Shown: in pieces, positions 34,681 through 44,792 of the stretch
How positions within the stretch are numbered: position 1 is the first letter of the stretch
Layout of the letters: the number at the start of each line of letters is the position of its first letter
From: Bacteroidales bacterium
Lineage (GTDB): Bacteria > Bacteroidota > Bacteroidia > Bacteroidales > UBA7960
Assembly: GCA_003559855.1 (NCBI GenBank)
Contig: PWJZ01000027.1
Span: forward strand, 1 to 64,000
Direction of reading: 5' to 3'
Length of the DNA stretch: 64,000 bases
Translations under genes and position numbers: made by a program
Notes under the pieces: model-generated
The model's input: only the letters and a program-made list of their open reading frames with translations
What the model was told of the DNA's origin: nothing
The model's database searches: none

Positions 34681-37281
34681 ATGTTCAAAATTGTAAAACC
34701 TTACATTACAATAGTTGCAAGTGTAATAATATTATTGCTTGCATTATGGGGTATTTTGCTTATTATTCAAAAACAAATTACGTCTGTTGCAGAGGACCCC
34801 AAAAGTTTAATACCTTCCGATGCAATTTTTGTCTTTAGTGTCAGCAACCCTTCAGCAAGCTTTTTAAAGTTTCGTGAAACCGTTTATTGGCAAGATCTTT
34901 TGGAAATTGAACAATTTAATCGACTTGATCAAAACATTGAATATATCGATTCTGTCGTAGGCGCTTGCGAACAATTACCGAATTTATTTAAAGAAAGCAC
35001 GTTACTGATTTCTTTCCATAATTTGAGGCCGGGGGAATCCGGTGCGCTGTTCAATTTAAGAATGAACCGGCAATATGCTTCAAGAAATGCCAGTGAATTG
35101 TTAAAGAAAGGGTTCGGCTTTAAAGTATTAAACCGGTACGATTTTTTAGATAGTGAAATCATAAATGCAAAGTCAGCTGATTATGACAGCCTGTTTATTT
35201 CGGTATATAAAGGAAGTTTATTGGTCAGCCGGCGGGAAAGGTTGATTGAAACATCAATTACCCAATATAATTCGGGCACCAATATCCTATCTGATGAGGG
35301 TTTTGTTAAGCTTAAGGAATTTTCGGGTAAAAACGATAAAATATATTATAATCTTGAAAATTTATGCAATAGCATAAGTAAAATTGCCACCATTGATAAA
35401 CATCACTTTTTTGATTGTGAAGGTTTCGGTAAATGGCTGGCATTGGATATCCATACTTATGATCGAATGCTCACATTCAACGGATTTATATTTTCCGGCG
35501 TTGGTAATGGCTTAATGGCGGGCAGCAGATCATATGAACATTCATTATTGCCGGTGATACCTGCGGGTTCTTTTTTGCTTGTGGGCAAAACTCCCGCCGA
35601 TCCGTATTACGACGGGGTTGTTCAGGCCGGGTATGCAATGTTTGTAAAGGATTTTCATGAAAAAACGATATCGCCGTTGCTGGCGATATACATGGATGAC
35701 GATGTTTGCGTCGGGGAAGTTATCGGCAAATACAATCCTCAACAGTTAAAAGCAGATGATATCTTAAATGGTGAATATAGCATGTGTCTTTATAAAACTG
35801 CCGGTAGCAGGATTTTTGAAGACCTTGCAGGACCAGGTAATTATGAGGAGTTTGAGTATATTATTCATAAAAACAATTACCTTGTTGCTTTTACCGACAT
35901 TGAAGCTGCCAGGAGATGGCACGGGTTTTATAAAAATCAGCAGACTTTTCAACATGACCCTAATACGAAAATGATCATCTCCAATTTACCTTCGGTAAGC
36001 AATTATTTTTTCTATATCCATATATATGACCTGATAACATTTTTGGAGGATGTATTTACAAACGGCACAAAAGAATTTTTGACCGCAAACCGCCCGGTTA
36101 TCGAACGTTTTAACAGGTTTGCCCTTCAGATAACCTGTCATACCGACGATCTTTTGCAAACCCATGCAATTATAAGCCATGATCCCGGGGCAACGAATAT
36201 ATTAAGAAAAAAATGGGAAGCAAAGCTTGACGACGATATTAACAATAGATTATTTAAGGTTGTAAGCCATGTTGATCAATCCAGGGAAATTATAGTTACG
36301 GATAAGGGAAATACGTTCTATCTGATAGGCGGTACGGGAAAAATTCTCTGGAAACGCGAACTGCCCGAAACGTTAATGTCGGATGTTTACCAAATTGATT
36401 ATTACAACAACAACAGGTATCAATATCTTTTCAACACCTCAAATTACGTTTTTCTTATTGACAGATTGGGCAGGGATGTTGCCAACTACCCCTTAAAGCT
36501 GCCTGAAAAGGCTTCAGCTCCAATGGCTGTTTTTGATTATGAAAATGACAAAGATTACAGGTTACTTATTCCGACCAGGAGCAGGGCGATACTTAATCTT
36601 GATAAAACAGGGAGCCCGGTGGCAGGTTGGCAGTATACCAAATCTAATGAAGAGGTGAAAAAACCTGTTGAGCATATTCGCCTTGACGGTAAAGATTTTT
36701 TGTTTGTGACAGACATGAGTGGAGTGCCTCAAATAATTAACAGGCGCGGACAGATCAGGGTAAAAACACCAAAGAATCTCGAAATATCCCGAAATAACCC
36801 TGTTTATTTCGATGAAAGCCCGGGGAAATCCCATTTTATGGTTTCGTCGAAAAACGGTCATCTGATCGAAATAATGATTGAAGGAAAAATCTCCAAATTT
36901 GCAATCGATGATTTTTCACGAGATCACTTTTTTGTTTATCATGATTTAAACCGTAACGGGAAAAAAGATTATTTGTTTTTGGATGATGATCAGTTGTCAG
37001 TTTATGATAATACCGGCAAAGAATTATTTTGCTTCAGATTTGACAATAGAATCGATCAAATGCCTTTGGTATTTGATCTGGATGAAAAAGGCGTTTTTGT
37101 GGGTGTAACCGACAGCAAAGCAAATAAGATATATTTGTTCTCGGCTGAGGGTAAAAATATTATACCGTTTGTTGTTGAAGGTAACGTGCCTTTTACGGTC
37201 AAAAAAACTGGTAATCCGCAAACATTAGAAATTGTTAAAGGATTGGATGATATTATCCGAAGTTACCGGATTGCTTTCTAA
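34681..37281 (+). CDS. Membrane-anchored protein of unknown function with propeller-like C-terminus
   Basis: Starting at 34681 (MFKIVKPYITIVASVIILL) the protein has 866 residues. An ATG five codons earlier is also possible. One N-terminal helix anchors it, with the rest outside the cytoplasm. Residues 30-520 are unlike any domain I can name, though SLIPSDAIFVFSVSNPS recalls Bacteroidota DUF3352-type proteins. The last 330 residues carry repeats such as TDKGNTFYLIGGTGKILWKR and DNTGKELFCF, as in PQQ-like propellers. It is monocistronic. Function is unknown. Confidence 0.75.
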   Translation: MFKIVKPYITIVASVIILLLALWGILLIIQKQITSVAEDPKSLIPSDAIFVFSVSNPSASFLKFRETVYWQDLLEIEQFNRLDQNIEYIDSVVGACEQLPNLFKESTLLISFHNLRPGESGALFNLRMNRQYASRNASELLKKGFGFKVLNRYDFLDSEIINAKSADYDSLFISVYKGSLLVSRRERLIETSITQYNSGTNILSDEGFVKLKEFSGKNDKIYYNLENLCNSISKIATIDKHHFFDCEGFGKWLALDIHTYDRMLTFNGFIFSGVGNGLMAGSRSYEHSLLPVIPAGSFLLVGKTPADPYYDGVVQAGYAMFVKDFHEKTISPLLAIYMDDDVCVGEVIGKYNPQQLKADDILNGEYSMCLYKTAGSRIFEDLAGPGNYEEFEYIIHKNNYLVAFTDIEAARRWHGFYKNQQTFQHDPNTKMIISNLPSVSNYFFYIHIYDLITFLEDVFTNGTKEFLTANRPVIERFNRFALQITCHTDDLLQTHAIISHDPGATNILRKKWEAKLDDDINNRLFKVVSHVDQSREIIVTDKGNTFYLIGGTGKILWKRELPETLMSDVYQIDYYNNNRYQYLFNTSNYVFLIDRLGRDVANYPLKLPEKASAPMAVFDYENDKDYRLLIPTRSRAILNLDKTGSPVAGWQYTKSNEEVKKPVEHIRLDGKDFLFVTDMSGVPQIINRRGQIRVKTPKNLEISRNNPVYFDESPGKSHFMVSSKNGHLIEIMIEGKISKFAIDDFSRDHFFVYHDLNRNGKKDYLFLDDDQLSVYDNTGKELFCFRFDNRIDQMPLVFDLDEKGVFVGVTDSKANKIYLFSAEGKNIIPFVVEGNVPFTVKKTGNPQTLEIVKGLDDIIRSYRIAF

Positions 37282-37536
37282 AAATTGCGTTGTTTTAACA
37301 GTTAGTGAAAATTGAGAAGTTTGTTGTACATTTACATCAGTTTTAAAATGAAAAATTCATGACCAAAGGGTGCAGGTTTTATTAAAAAATAATCAAAAAA
37401 AAAGAATAAAAAATTTCACTTTGGTTGATTTTATTAGTTAATTTGTACCTGATTTGCGTATCATCGGTTATCATGGTCTATTTAACTAATGCACAAGCAA
37501 ATAAATTATTTCGGAATTCAACAAAAATCCAGTTAT
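37282..37536. other. Intergenic region before the large lipoprotein
   Basis: About 255 bp, AT-rich. TTAATTTG at 37438-37445 is close to a -7 box, but spacing to the nearest TTTG is only 14 nt. No gene is supported. A possible upstream extension of the next gene (from 37489) would bury its signal peptide. Confidence 0.4.
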
Positions 37537-39183
37537 ATGAAAACAAAACACCGATACTTAAAAGCTTTTTTTCTGACTATAGTGATCGTTTCGGTATCCT
37601 TATTTAATTCCTGTGACTACAGTTACCTGGATATATTCGATGAGGATATAGATTACACTTATGAACCCACTTTTGCTTTTCCTGTTGTAAAAGCGGATCT
37701 GACCATTAATGATATTTTTGATCTTGAAGAGGTGTCATCAATAGTGGTTGAGGATGACCGGCTTATCAAACTGGTTTATAAAGGCAGGGTCTATTCGGTG
37801 GAAGCCAAAGATCTTTTTTATTTTGACGAGCTAGAGTCATTTTTTACTTATCATTATACACCGCCGTCAAAATCAACGTTATCTGCCGAAACTTTTCAGT
37901 TTTACTTTGATCTGGATGGTCAGTCAAGGATTGATGAGCTTAAGTTTGCGAGCGGACAGCTTGAGATTGATGTTTCTGCCGATGAGCTTGTTCAGGACGG
38001 GTATGATCTGAAATTTGAGATGAGCGTTGCAGGCTCTGATGACGGGTCCGAAAATGAGTTCAGTGTCGAATTTCTCCTACAGGATACTCCGGTAGATTTT
38101 GATCTTGCTGGCTATACATTTGAATTTGGAGAAGATGAGGCTGGTAATTATTTGAATATTGATTATACTATCAGTGTAGAAACCTATGGAACACCTATCA
38201 ATGCTCCATACGAGATAGGTTTTACAAAAACCATTAAAAATGATCATGGTGATTATGTTGAATATGAATATATCACCGGATACATTGATAATTTTGATTT
38301 TTCTGTCGGTTCTGATACTATTGACCTTGGAGTGTACAAAGAAAGTATAATAAGCAATGTTTTTTTCAAAGAACCTTATATGGAAATATTTGCTGAAAAT
38401 TCAATGGGGTTCCCCCTTGACATACATTTCGACAAATTTTGTTTTTACAATGATGATGGTGATACATTGGATGTTGGCGGGCATGGTTTTGAAAATAATA
38501 ATCCATGGAGGGTAAATTACCCCTCAATATCAATGATGGGTCAGTCGGTAATAACTGACGAAATGCTTGATAGAGATAATACAAATATTGATGATTTGCT
38601 GGCTATTAACCCGTTAGAAGTCAAATACAGGGTCAGGGGGGAAGCAAATCCCGATCAAGATACAGGAATTACAAATTTTATAGAACACAACAGTCAGTTT
38701 AATGTGGATGTTGAAATAAATCTGCCACTATACGGAAATCTTCAGAAGTACAAGTTTCAGGATACACTTGACTTTCCGTTGCCGGAGGAAGATGCTGAAA
38801 ATATTGACTGGCTTGAGCTCAAATTTGTAATGGATAATGGTTTTCCGGTCGACCTTTCATTGCAGGCCTATGCACTTGACGGTGAAAATAATCTGATTAC
38901 CGCACTTTTCGATGATTACGAAAAGATCCTGGAATCAGGAAAAGTCGACGTAGAAGGTAAGGTTACCGAAAAAACACGAAAAGAAACAATAATCTTTATT
39001 GATCGCGATAAATTTGAAGAGATCTCCGACGCAGAATATCTGGTCGTGTCTTTTGGTATTATGACCAAACAGGAAAGCAACTCATCGAAGAGCAGTGGCG
39101 ATCCGTTCTCGGTCAAAATATATGATCATTATACCATCGGCGTTCAGATGGGAGTCAGAGTTAAACTGGCAGTCAAATGGTAG
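37537..39183 (+). CDS. Large surface or periplasmic lipoprotein, unknown family
   Basis: I start at 37537, giving a 548-residue protein with a type II signal peptide (lipobox FNSC, Cys26) followed by DYSYLD. The mature protein is acidic and beta-rich, with blocks like FEMSVAGSDDGSENEFSVEFLL and a central DGDTLDVGG. It looks like an all-beta, possibly jelly-roll, exported protein. No family was recognised. The DUF5723 barrel gene follows 31 bp downstream in the same direction, so the two are probably cotranscribed and may act together at the outer membrane. Confidence 0.75.
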   Translation: MKTKHRYLKAFFLTIVIVSVSLFNSCDYSYLDIFDEDIDYTYEPTFAFPVVKADLTINDIFDLEEVSSIVVEDDRLIKLVYKGRVYSVEAKDLFYFDELESFFTYHYTPPSKSTLSAETFQFYFDLDGQSRIDELKFASGQLEIDVSADELVQDGYDLKFEMSVAGSDDGSENEFSVEFLLQDTPVDFDLAGYTFEFGEDEAGNYLNIDYTISVETYGTPINAPYEIGFTKTIKNDHGDYVEYEYITGYIDNFDFSVGSDTIDLGVYKESIISNVFFKEPYMEIFAENSMGFPLDIHFDKFCFYNDDGDTLDVGGHGFENNNPWRVNYPSISMMGQSVITDEMLDRDNTNIDDLLAINPLEVKYRVRGEANPDQDTGITNFIEHNSQFNVDVEINLPLYGNLQKYKFQDTLDFPLPEEDAENIDWLELKFVMDNGFPVDLSLQAYALDGENNLITALFDDYEKILESGKVDVEGKVTEKTRKETIIFIDRDKFEEISDAEYLVVSFGIMTKQESNSSKSSGDPFSVKIYDHYTIGVQMGVRVKLAVKW

Positions 39184-39214
39184 TTTTATTTAATTATTAT
39201 TTATTTTTTGTTTT

Positions 39215-40642
39215 ATGAAGAAAAGATATTTTTATAGTTGTAAAGCAATGACAATTATTTTGCTTTCGTTTTTGGTTTTTAACAATAATGCCCGTGCACA
39301 ACAGTTTTCTACAATACACTGGATGCAAGGCATTCCGCAGTCGATATATTCAAATCCCGGATTAACACCCGATGCAAACATATTTATTGGAATGCCGGGT
39401 TTGTCGTCAATCTGTTTTGGTTTTGAACATACAGGATTCAGAATTGATGATCTGATAATGAAAAATAATGACGGATCATTTTATATTGATGACGATAACA
39501 TGCTTGCTAAACTCGGGAAGAACAATTATCTTGGCGTTGGCTATCAGCATGAGGTTTTGGCATTCGGTTTCCGGCATAGAGAAAATTATTTTTCCCTTAA
39601 TTTTACGGAAAAGGTTGATTTTCGCTTTGGATATCCTGAAGATCTTATGCTTTTATTTTTCAAGGGAAATGATTATTTCAGGGGGAAAGAGCAGGCAGCC
39701 GATTTTACCGGGTTCGAATTAAATGCTTCGCATTATCATGAGCTTGGCCTGGGTTTTTCAAGGCAATGGATGGATGAACTTTCAGCGGGTGTGCGTGCCA
39801 AAATATTATTTGGAATGGCAAATTTAAATATTGAAGAATATGATTTTTTCTTTAACACCAATCCTGATGATTATGAAATAACTCTGCACTCCTATATGTT
39901 AATAAATACATCACAGGCATTCTTTGATATTCAGATGGATGAGGATGACATAGGTGAATTTAATATTGATGGCAAGGATTTTATTGTACAAGATTATTTG
40001 TTAAACACCAAAAACCTAGGTTTTGCAATTGATCTGGGTGGTATATATGAAATTGACGAGAGATTCTCGGTGGGTTTGAGTGTTGTTGATCTGGGCTTTA
40101 TTAATTGGAAATCGGGTGTGAGTAATCTTTCACTAAACGGTGAGTTTGGCTTTGAAGGATTTGATTGGCCGGGTTTTAAGGATTTATTGGATGACGAGGA
40201 AACGGATCTTGGCGATATGCTGACAGATACTATTAACGAACTGTATGATTCAAGACAAATTGCCAACAGCTACCGTTTGATGCTGCCGCCAAAAATCCTG
40301 CTTTCAGGTACTTACAATATAAGCGATATTCATAAAACAGGGCTTTTGTTCAGGGGTATGTTCTATGAAGGGAATTTTTTCCCTTCCTTCACGCTTGCAT
40401 ATAGTATTCAGCCAATTCCTCAAATAGGTGGCTCCCTGTCATATTCCGTTATTCATAATAACTTTGCCAACATAGGACTTGGATTTCATTTTAATTTGTA
40501 TCCTTTTCAGATATACTTTGTTACAGATAATTTAATCCCATCATTATACCCGCATACAATTCAAACTACCACGTTACAGTTAGGTATCAACTGGGTTATT
40601 GATTACATGTATCCTGATGCAGTACCGTTATATTCGCCATAA
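39215..40642 (+). CDS. DUF5723 family outer-membrane barrel protein
   Basis: This 475-residue protein has a signal peptide ending NARA (residue 28). The mature start QQFSTIHWMQGIPQS-IYSNPGLTPD is typical of DUF5723, a FadL/PorV-like barrel family of Bacteroidota. Alternating strands run to the C-terminus (NLIPSLYPHTIQ, LQLGINW). Some barrels of this type take part in type IX secretion. For this one there is no direct evidence. It is preceded by the lipoprotein above. Confidence 0.8.
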   Translation: MKKRYFYSCKAMTIILLSFLVFNNNARAQQFSTIHWMQGIPQSIYSNPGLTPDANIFIGMPGLSSICFGFEHTGFRIDDLIMKNNDGSFYIDDDNMLAKLGKNNYLGVGYQHEVLAFGFRHRENYFSLNFTEKVDFRFGYPEDLMLLFFKGNDYFRGKEQAADFTGFELNASHYHELGLGFSRQWMDELSAGVRAKILFGMANLNIEEYDFFFNTNPDDYEITLHSYMLINTSQAFFDIQMDEDDIGEFNIDGKDFIVQDYLLNTKNLGFAIDLGGIYEIDERFSVGLSVVDLGFINWKSGVSNLSLNGEFGFEGFDWPGFKDLLDDEETDLGDMLTDTINELYDSRQIANSYRLMLPPKILLSGTYNISDIHKTGLLFRGMFYEGNFFPSFTLAYSIQPIPQIGGSLSYSVIHNNFANIGLGFHFNLYPFQIYFVTDNLIPSLYPHTIQTTTLQLGINWVIDYMYPDAVPLYSP

Positions 40643-40731
40643 AAGGGAGTTTATTTGGTTTTGATCTTTTGAGATTCTTTTGCTTTTCTTCATGATGTTA
40701 TGGTGTCAGGTTTAAAAACTGTTTTTCAGAT

Positions 40732-41517
40732 ATGATAAACAAGATAGTATTGATTGGAGCCGGCAACGTATCCACGCATTTTGGCAAGGCCTTTATGAAT
40801 GCCGGGAAAAAAGTAATGCAGGTATTTAGCAGGACGGAAAGGTCGGCGAGAGAACTTGCTGGCAAACTGAATTGCCCTTATACCACAAGTCTTGAAAATC
40901 TGTTACCCGGGGCAGACTTATACATGATAGCTGTTACAGACTCGGCGATAGATGAAATATCAAAAAATATTTCTCTTGACAACCCTTTAGTGGCTCATAC
41001 TTCGGGAAGTACCGATATCAAAGTTCTGGAAAACAAAAATATAAGACCGGCGGTCTTCTATCCTCTTCAGACATTCTCAAAAGATACTGAAGTTAATTTT
41101 AATGAAGTGCCTTTGTTTTTGGAAGCCGTTAATAATAAAGATCATGAAAAACTGAAGAACCTGGCAGGATCAATTTCTTCAAAAGTCTATTCAATAGATT
41201 CAAAACAGCGTGTAATGTTGCATATAGCTGCCGTTTTTGCCTCTAATTTCACTAATCATATGCTTTATATTGCCGATGATCTGTTAAAAAAAAATAAAAT
41301 GAGCTTCGATATTTTGCAGCCACTGATTACAGAAACTGTCAAAAAAGCAGGGCTTATAGGCCCTTTTAAGGCGCAAACAGGCCCTGCAGTAAGAAATGAT
41401 AAATATATCCTTGAATTACACTCTGACATTTTGTCGGCTTTTGGAGATTACCGGAAATTTTATAATTTTATAACCAATAGTATAATTTCAAAACATTGTA
41501 AAAAAAGAGAGGGATAA
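40732..41517 (+). CDS. Rossmann-fold DUF2520 protein
   Basis: This 261-residue protein has an NAD(P)-binding loop GAGNVSTHFG (9-18), then the YMIAVTDSAIDEI segment and a C-terminal helical domain (HIAAVFASNFTNHML) typical of the DUF2520/6-phosphogluconate dehydrogenase-like family. It resembles pyrroline-5-carboxylate reductase and ketopantoate reductase in layout, but the substrate is unknown. It begins an operon with kdsC 10 bp downstream, then UbiA and Maf. Confidence 0.88.
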   Translation: MINKIVLIGAGNVSTHFGKAFMNAGKKVMQVFSRTERSARELAGKLNCPYTTSLENLLPGADLYMIAVTDSAIDEISKNISLDNPLVAHTSGSTDIKVLENKNIRPAVFYPLQTFSKDTEVNFNEVPLFLEAVNNKDHEKLKNLAGSISSKVYSIDSKQRVMLHIAAVFASNFTNHMLYIADDLLKKNKMSFDILQPLITETVKKAGLIGPFKAQTGPAVRNDKYILELHSDILSAFGDYRKFYNFITNSIISKHCKKREG

Positions 41518-41527
41518 TCCGTAAATA

Positions 41528-42049
41528 ATGGCAAATTTTAAGAAACTTCTATCAAATATTGATACTTTTATTTTTGATGTTGACGGAGTTATGACAGATG
41601 GTATTGTGATGCTTTCTCCTTCGGGTGAGATGTTTCGCACTATGAATGTCAAAGACGGATATGCATTGCAGCTTGCCGTAAAAAAGGGGTATAATATTTT
41701 CATAATATCAGGAGGGTATTCGGAAAGTATTAAGAAAAGGTTTGAGAAACTAGGCATAAATAGGATCTATCTGGGGGTCAGCAATAAGCTTGATGTATAT
41801 CATAAAATACTCGAAGAATCGGATATTTCATCTGAAAGGGTTCTGTATATGGGCGATGACATTCCTGATTGTAAAGTCATGAAAGAAGTCGGTCTGCCTG
41901 CATGCCCCGCAGATGCCGCTGAAGAAATAAAGGCAATATCAATATACATTTCTTCGGCAGACGGTGGAAAAGGATGTGTAAGGGATATGATCGAACAGGT
42001 TATGAAAGTGCATGATAAATGGTTTGATGATGACGGATTCCATTGGTAA
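41528..42049 (+). CDS. kdsC: 3-deoxy-D-manno-octulosonate 8-phosphate phosphatase
   Basis: KdsC removes phosphate from Kdo-8-phosphate to give Kdo. The 173-residue HAD protein has the nucleophile loop FDVDGVMTDG (Asp17, Asp19), ISGGYSESIKKR (motif II/III), and GDDIPDCKVM (motif IV). The short, capless form and length fit KdsC. N-acylneuraminate-9-phosphatase is an alternative but less likely. Together with kdsB it covers two consecutive steps of Kdo activation. Confidence 0.93.
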   Translation: MANFKKLLSNIDTFIFDVDGVMTDGIVMLSPSGEMFRTMNVKDGYALQLAVKKGYNIFIISGGYSESIKKRFEKLGINRIYLGVSNKLDVYHKILEESDISSERVLYMGDDIPDCKVMKEVGLPACPADAAEEIKAISIYISSADGGKGCVRDMIEQVMKVHDKWFDDDGFHW

Positions 42050-42159
42050 TTGTTTTTGTTTGATTTATAAGATCCTGTATTTAATGGTTTTAGTAACGGC
42101 AATAAATAAATTAACCACTATTTGTTATTTGTTAAGTTATACCTTTAGCGATAAAATAA

Positions 42160-43095
42160 ATGTTTGTTTATATCAAACTCTTCCGTTGGCCTAATCTGCT
42201 GGTCATTGCATTTACGCAGTACCTGTTTCGCTATTGTATTGTTGTACCTGTTTTGCAAAATCATGAAATCAAGCCTTTTTTTACTGATCTTCAATTTTTC
42301 CTGCTTGTACTGGCAACAATACTGGTTACCGCAGCCGGTTATGCCATCAATGATTATTTTGATTTACGCATTGACCGTATAAACAAACCGCACAAAATTA
42401 TCCTGGGTAAAGAACTCTCCAGAAGAAAAGCAATACTTGCACATACCATACTTAATATCATTGCTGTAATTATTGGATTGTACCTGGCATATCTCGTGAA
42501 ATACTTTGTTTTGGCCGGGGTTTTTATTGTAGTCCCGGCATTATTATGGCTCTACTCGATAAGATATAAACGCAAGTTCCTGATCGGTAATGTTATCGTG
42601 TCTTTTCTATCGGCAATAGTTATAGCTATTGTCTGGGCTTTCGAATACAGGGGGTTGTTGCTGGTATATGAAAATAAGATTAACGATGCAGCTATTTTTA
42701 TTAATCAGTTCCTGAGAGTATACATGCTGTTTGCATTCCTGAGCTCATTCATTAGAGAAGTAATAAAAGATATTGAAGATATCAAAGGTGATATGAAAAC
42801 AGGTTGCAAAACAATTCCGATAGTCTCGGGTGTCAGAAATGCAAAAAGACTTATCATTGTTATGGCGGTAATACTGATATTTTTTGTAGGATATTTTCAG
42901 ATTCATCTGCTTAAAGAAGAATATGACTTTATTTTTGCATATCTTTTGTTTGCCGTTCAGATACCCTTGATATTGTTCATTAACAAAATAAACATTGCAA
43001 AAGAAAAGGCCGATTATACACTTAACAGCCGGTTTGCCAAGTTTATTATGATTGCAGGAGTTTTTTCCATGTTTTTGTTTTATTTTTATTTGTAA
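42160..43095 (+). CDS. UbiA-family prenyltransferase
   Basis: This 311-residue inner-membrane protein has about nine helices. The first Asp-rich motif NDYFDLRID (64-72) and the second DIEDIKGD (about 202-209) bind the Mg-prenyl diphosphate. Bacteroidota homologues are often annotated as geranylgeranylglycerol-phosphate geranylgeranyltransferase, an archaeal-lipid name that is unlikely to be their true role. The acceptor is unknown. It lies between kdsC and maf in the same direction. Confidence 0.88.
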   Translation: MFVYIKLFRWPNLLVIAFTQYLFRYCIVVPVLQNHEIKPFFTDLQFFLLVLATILVTAAGYAINDYFDLRIDRINKPHKIILGKELSRRKAILAHTILNIIAVIIGLYLAYLVKYFVLAGVFIVVPALLWLYSIRYKRKFLIGNVIVSFLSAIVIAIVWAFEYRGLLLVYENKINDAAIFINQFLRVYMLFAFLSSFIREVIKDIEDIKGDMKTGCKTIPIVSGVRNAKRLIIVMAVILIFFVGYFQIHLLKEEYDFIFAYLLFAVQIPLILFINKINIAKEKADYTLNSRFAKFIMIAGVFSMFLFYFYL

Positions 43096-43103
43096 AAAAC
43101 GGA

Positions 43104-43694
43104 ATGATTTTTTTTGAAAAGCTGAAAAAGTACGATATAATACTTGCATCAAAGTCTCCAAGACGACAACAACTTTTAAAGGAAGCACAGATTCCCTTCC
43201 GGGTTATAACAAAAAGTATTTCAGAAGATTTTAATGAATCTTTACCGCCGGAGCAGATAGTATTGCAGCTTTGCCGTTCGAAGGCAAAGTCTTATACCTG
43301 TTTGTTAACAAAACCTGAGATCATTTTGATTGCTGCCGACACTATAGTTTATATTGACGGTAAAGTATTAAATAAACCGGAAAATAAACTTCAGACAGCA
43401 AAAATGATGAAGTTACTTTCGGGTAATATTCATGATGTTTATACCGGGGTTTGTATTAAAACCGCGAAAAAGGAAACAGCTTTTTATGATAAGACTAGTG
43501 TTGAGTTTGAGAAGCTAACAAATGAAGAAATAAATTTTTATCTTGAAAACTATAAAACATATGATAAAGCAGGTGGATATGGCATCCAGGAATGGATTGG
43601 TCTTATAGGTATTAAACGTATTGAAGGCTCTTATCATAATGTGGTGGGGATGCCTGTTTCAGCACTTTATAAAAATCTTAAGGAATTCATTTGA
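43104..43694 (+). CDS. Maf family nucleotide pyrophosphatase
   Basis: Maf proteins hydrolyse non-canonical nucleoside triphosphates (dTTP/UTP type or m7GTP type) to monophosphates, and overproduction blocks septation. The 196-residue protein has ASKSPRR (15-21), IAADTIVYIDG, and DKAGGYGIQEW. The last motif belongs to the YhdE-like dTTP/UTP subgroup. Last gene of the four-gene run starting at 40732, 8 bp after the prenyltransferase stop. Confidence 0.92.
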   Translation: MIFFEKLKKYDIILASKSPRRQQLLKEAQIPFRVITKSISEDFNESLPPEQIVLQLCRSKAKSYTCLLTKPEIILIAADTIVYIDGKVLNKPENKLQTAKMMKLLSGNIHDVYTGVCIKTAKKETAFYDKTSVEFEKLTNEEINFYLENYKTYDKAGGYGIQEWIGLIGIKRIEGSYHNVVGMPVSALYKNLKEFI

Positions 43695-43879
43695 TATTGA
43701 TCTGGCAATATGGTGTTTCCTGTTGAATGTTAATTCAGAAAAGGTATTTTTGTGCCTGAATATTATTAAAGAAGGTTTAAACCAGGAAAATTTTTTAATG
43801 TATTTCTTCGATCTTTTATGATTTAGAAACTATAAATATTATAGTTGTGCAAAACAAAACACAAAAATAAATAACTACC

Positions 43880-44641
43880 ATGAGCAATTATCATCCCGAA
43901 CCCTACTGGTCGGAAGTAGCAAGAAAAATAAAATGCAGGGGAAAAAACAATGTGATAGCCGGCGATGATGAACCATATTACAGATATAAAAGGAAAAAAT
44001 TTCTTAACCTTCTTGAAGAGCTTGATTTTTCAGGTAAATCTGTTCTTGAATTAGGCAGCGGGCCCGGGGGCAATCTTAATGAGGTTTGGAAACAGAAGCC
44101 CGGCAGACTGGCAGGTGCAGATATTTCTACAGAAATGATCGAAATAGCAGGCAAAAACATTCCCGGTGAGATTGAATTGTTTAAAATTGATGGGAAAAAA
44201 CTTCCTTTTGCCGATCGTGAATTTGATATTGTTTTTTCAGCAACTGTACTGCAGCATAATACCGATAAACAAATGCTGAAAAGCATAATGGAAGAAATGT
44301 GCCGTGTTAGCAAACATAAAGTGTTTTTATTTGAAAGAATAGAGAAAAAAATAACAGGCGATGAGTTATGCATAGGAAGACCCGTTAGTTATTACGAAGC
44401 CATTTGCAATATGAATGAATTTGAATTAAAAAGTATAAAATTCATTAATACCAGGGTAAGCTATTATATTGCAGGAGCTGGCAGAAAAGTATTGAATCCC
44501 GGACCAAGAAAAGAAGGAGAGCCCCTCAGCAAATTGTCTATATTGCTGCAAAAACTGGCTTTGCCGATCAGCAAACAACTGGATAAAATTTTTATTTCTC
44601 AAAAAGATCTTGCACGACTTGAGTTCACTAGGGAAAGTTAA
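43880..44641 (+). CDS. Class I SAM-dependent methyltransferase
   Basis: This 253-residue protein has SAM motif I VLELGSGPGG (55-64), motif II-like LAGADIS, and FDIVFSATVLQH (post-motif II). A C-terminal segment follows (KKITGDELCIGRPVSYYEA). The substrate is unknown. It lies upstream of a glycosyltransferase, 150 bp apart, so a role in polysaccharide or small-molecule modification is only a guess. Confidence 0.85.
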   Translation: MSNYHPEPYWSEVARKIKCRGKNNVIAGDDEPYYRYKRKKFLNLLEELDFSGKSVLELGSGPGGNLNEVWKQKPGRLAGADISTEMIEIAGKNIPGEIELFKIDGKKLPFADREFDIVFSATVLQHNTDKQMLKSIMEEMCRVSKHKVFLFERIEKKITGDELCIGRPVSYYEAICNMNEFELKSIKFINTRVSYYIAGAGRKVLNPGPRKEGEPLSKLSILLQKLALPISKQLDKIFISQKDLARLEFTRES

Positions 44642-44731
44642 TTATATTCGGTATTGCAACTCTATTATTTAGCTTTATTTTTAATGTGTTTTTTTTCTTT
44701 AAACAATTTAGGTAAACAAACAAAAAACATA

Positions 44732-44739
44732 TATTTTTG
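44732..44739 (+). promoter_or_regulatory. Possible -7 box for glycosyltransferase gene
   Basis: TATTTTTG matches TAnnTTTG, 54 nt upstream of the ATG at 44793. The -33 element is not seen. Confidence 0.35.
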
Positions 44740-44792
44740 CTGCTTTACCGAATTTGTTGACTTAATATAATATCAGGATCAATCAGATTTAA

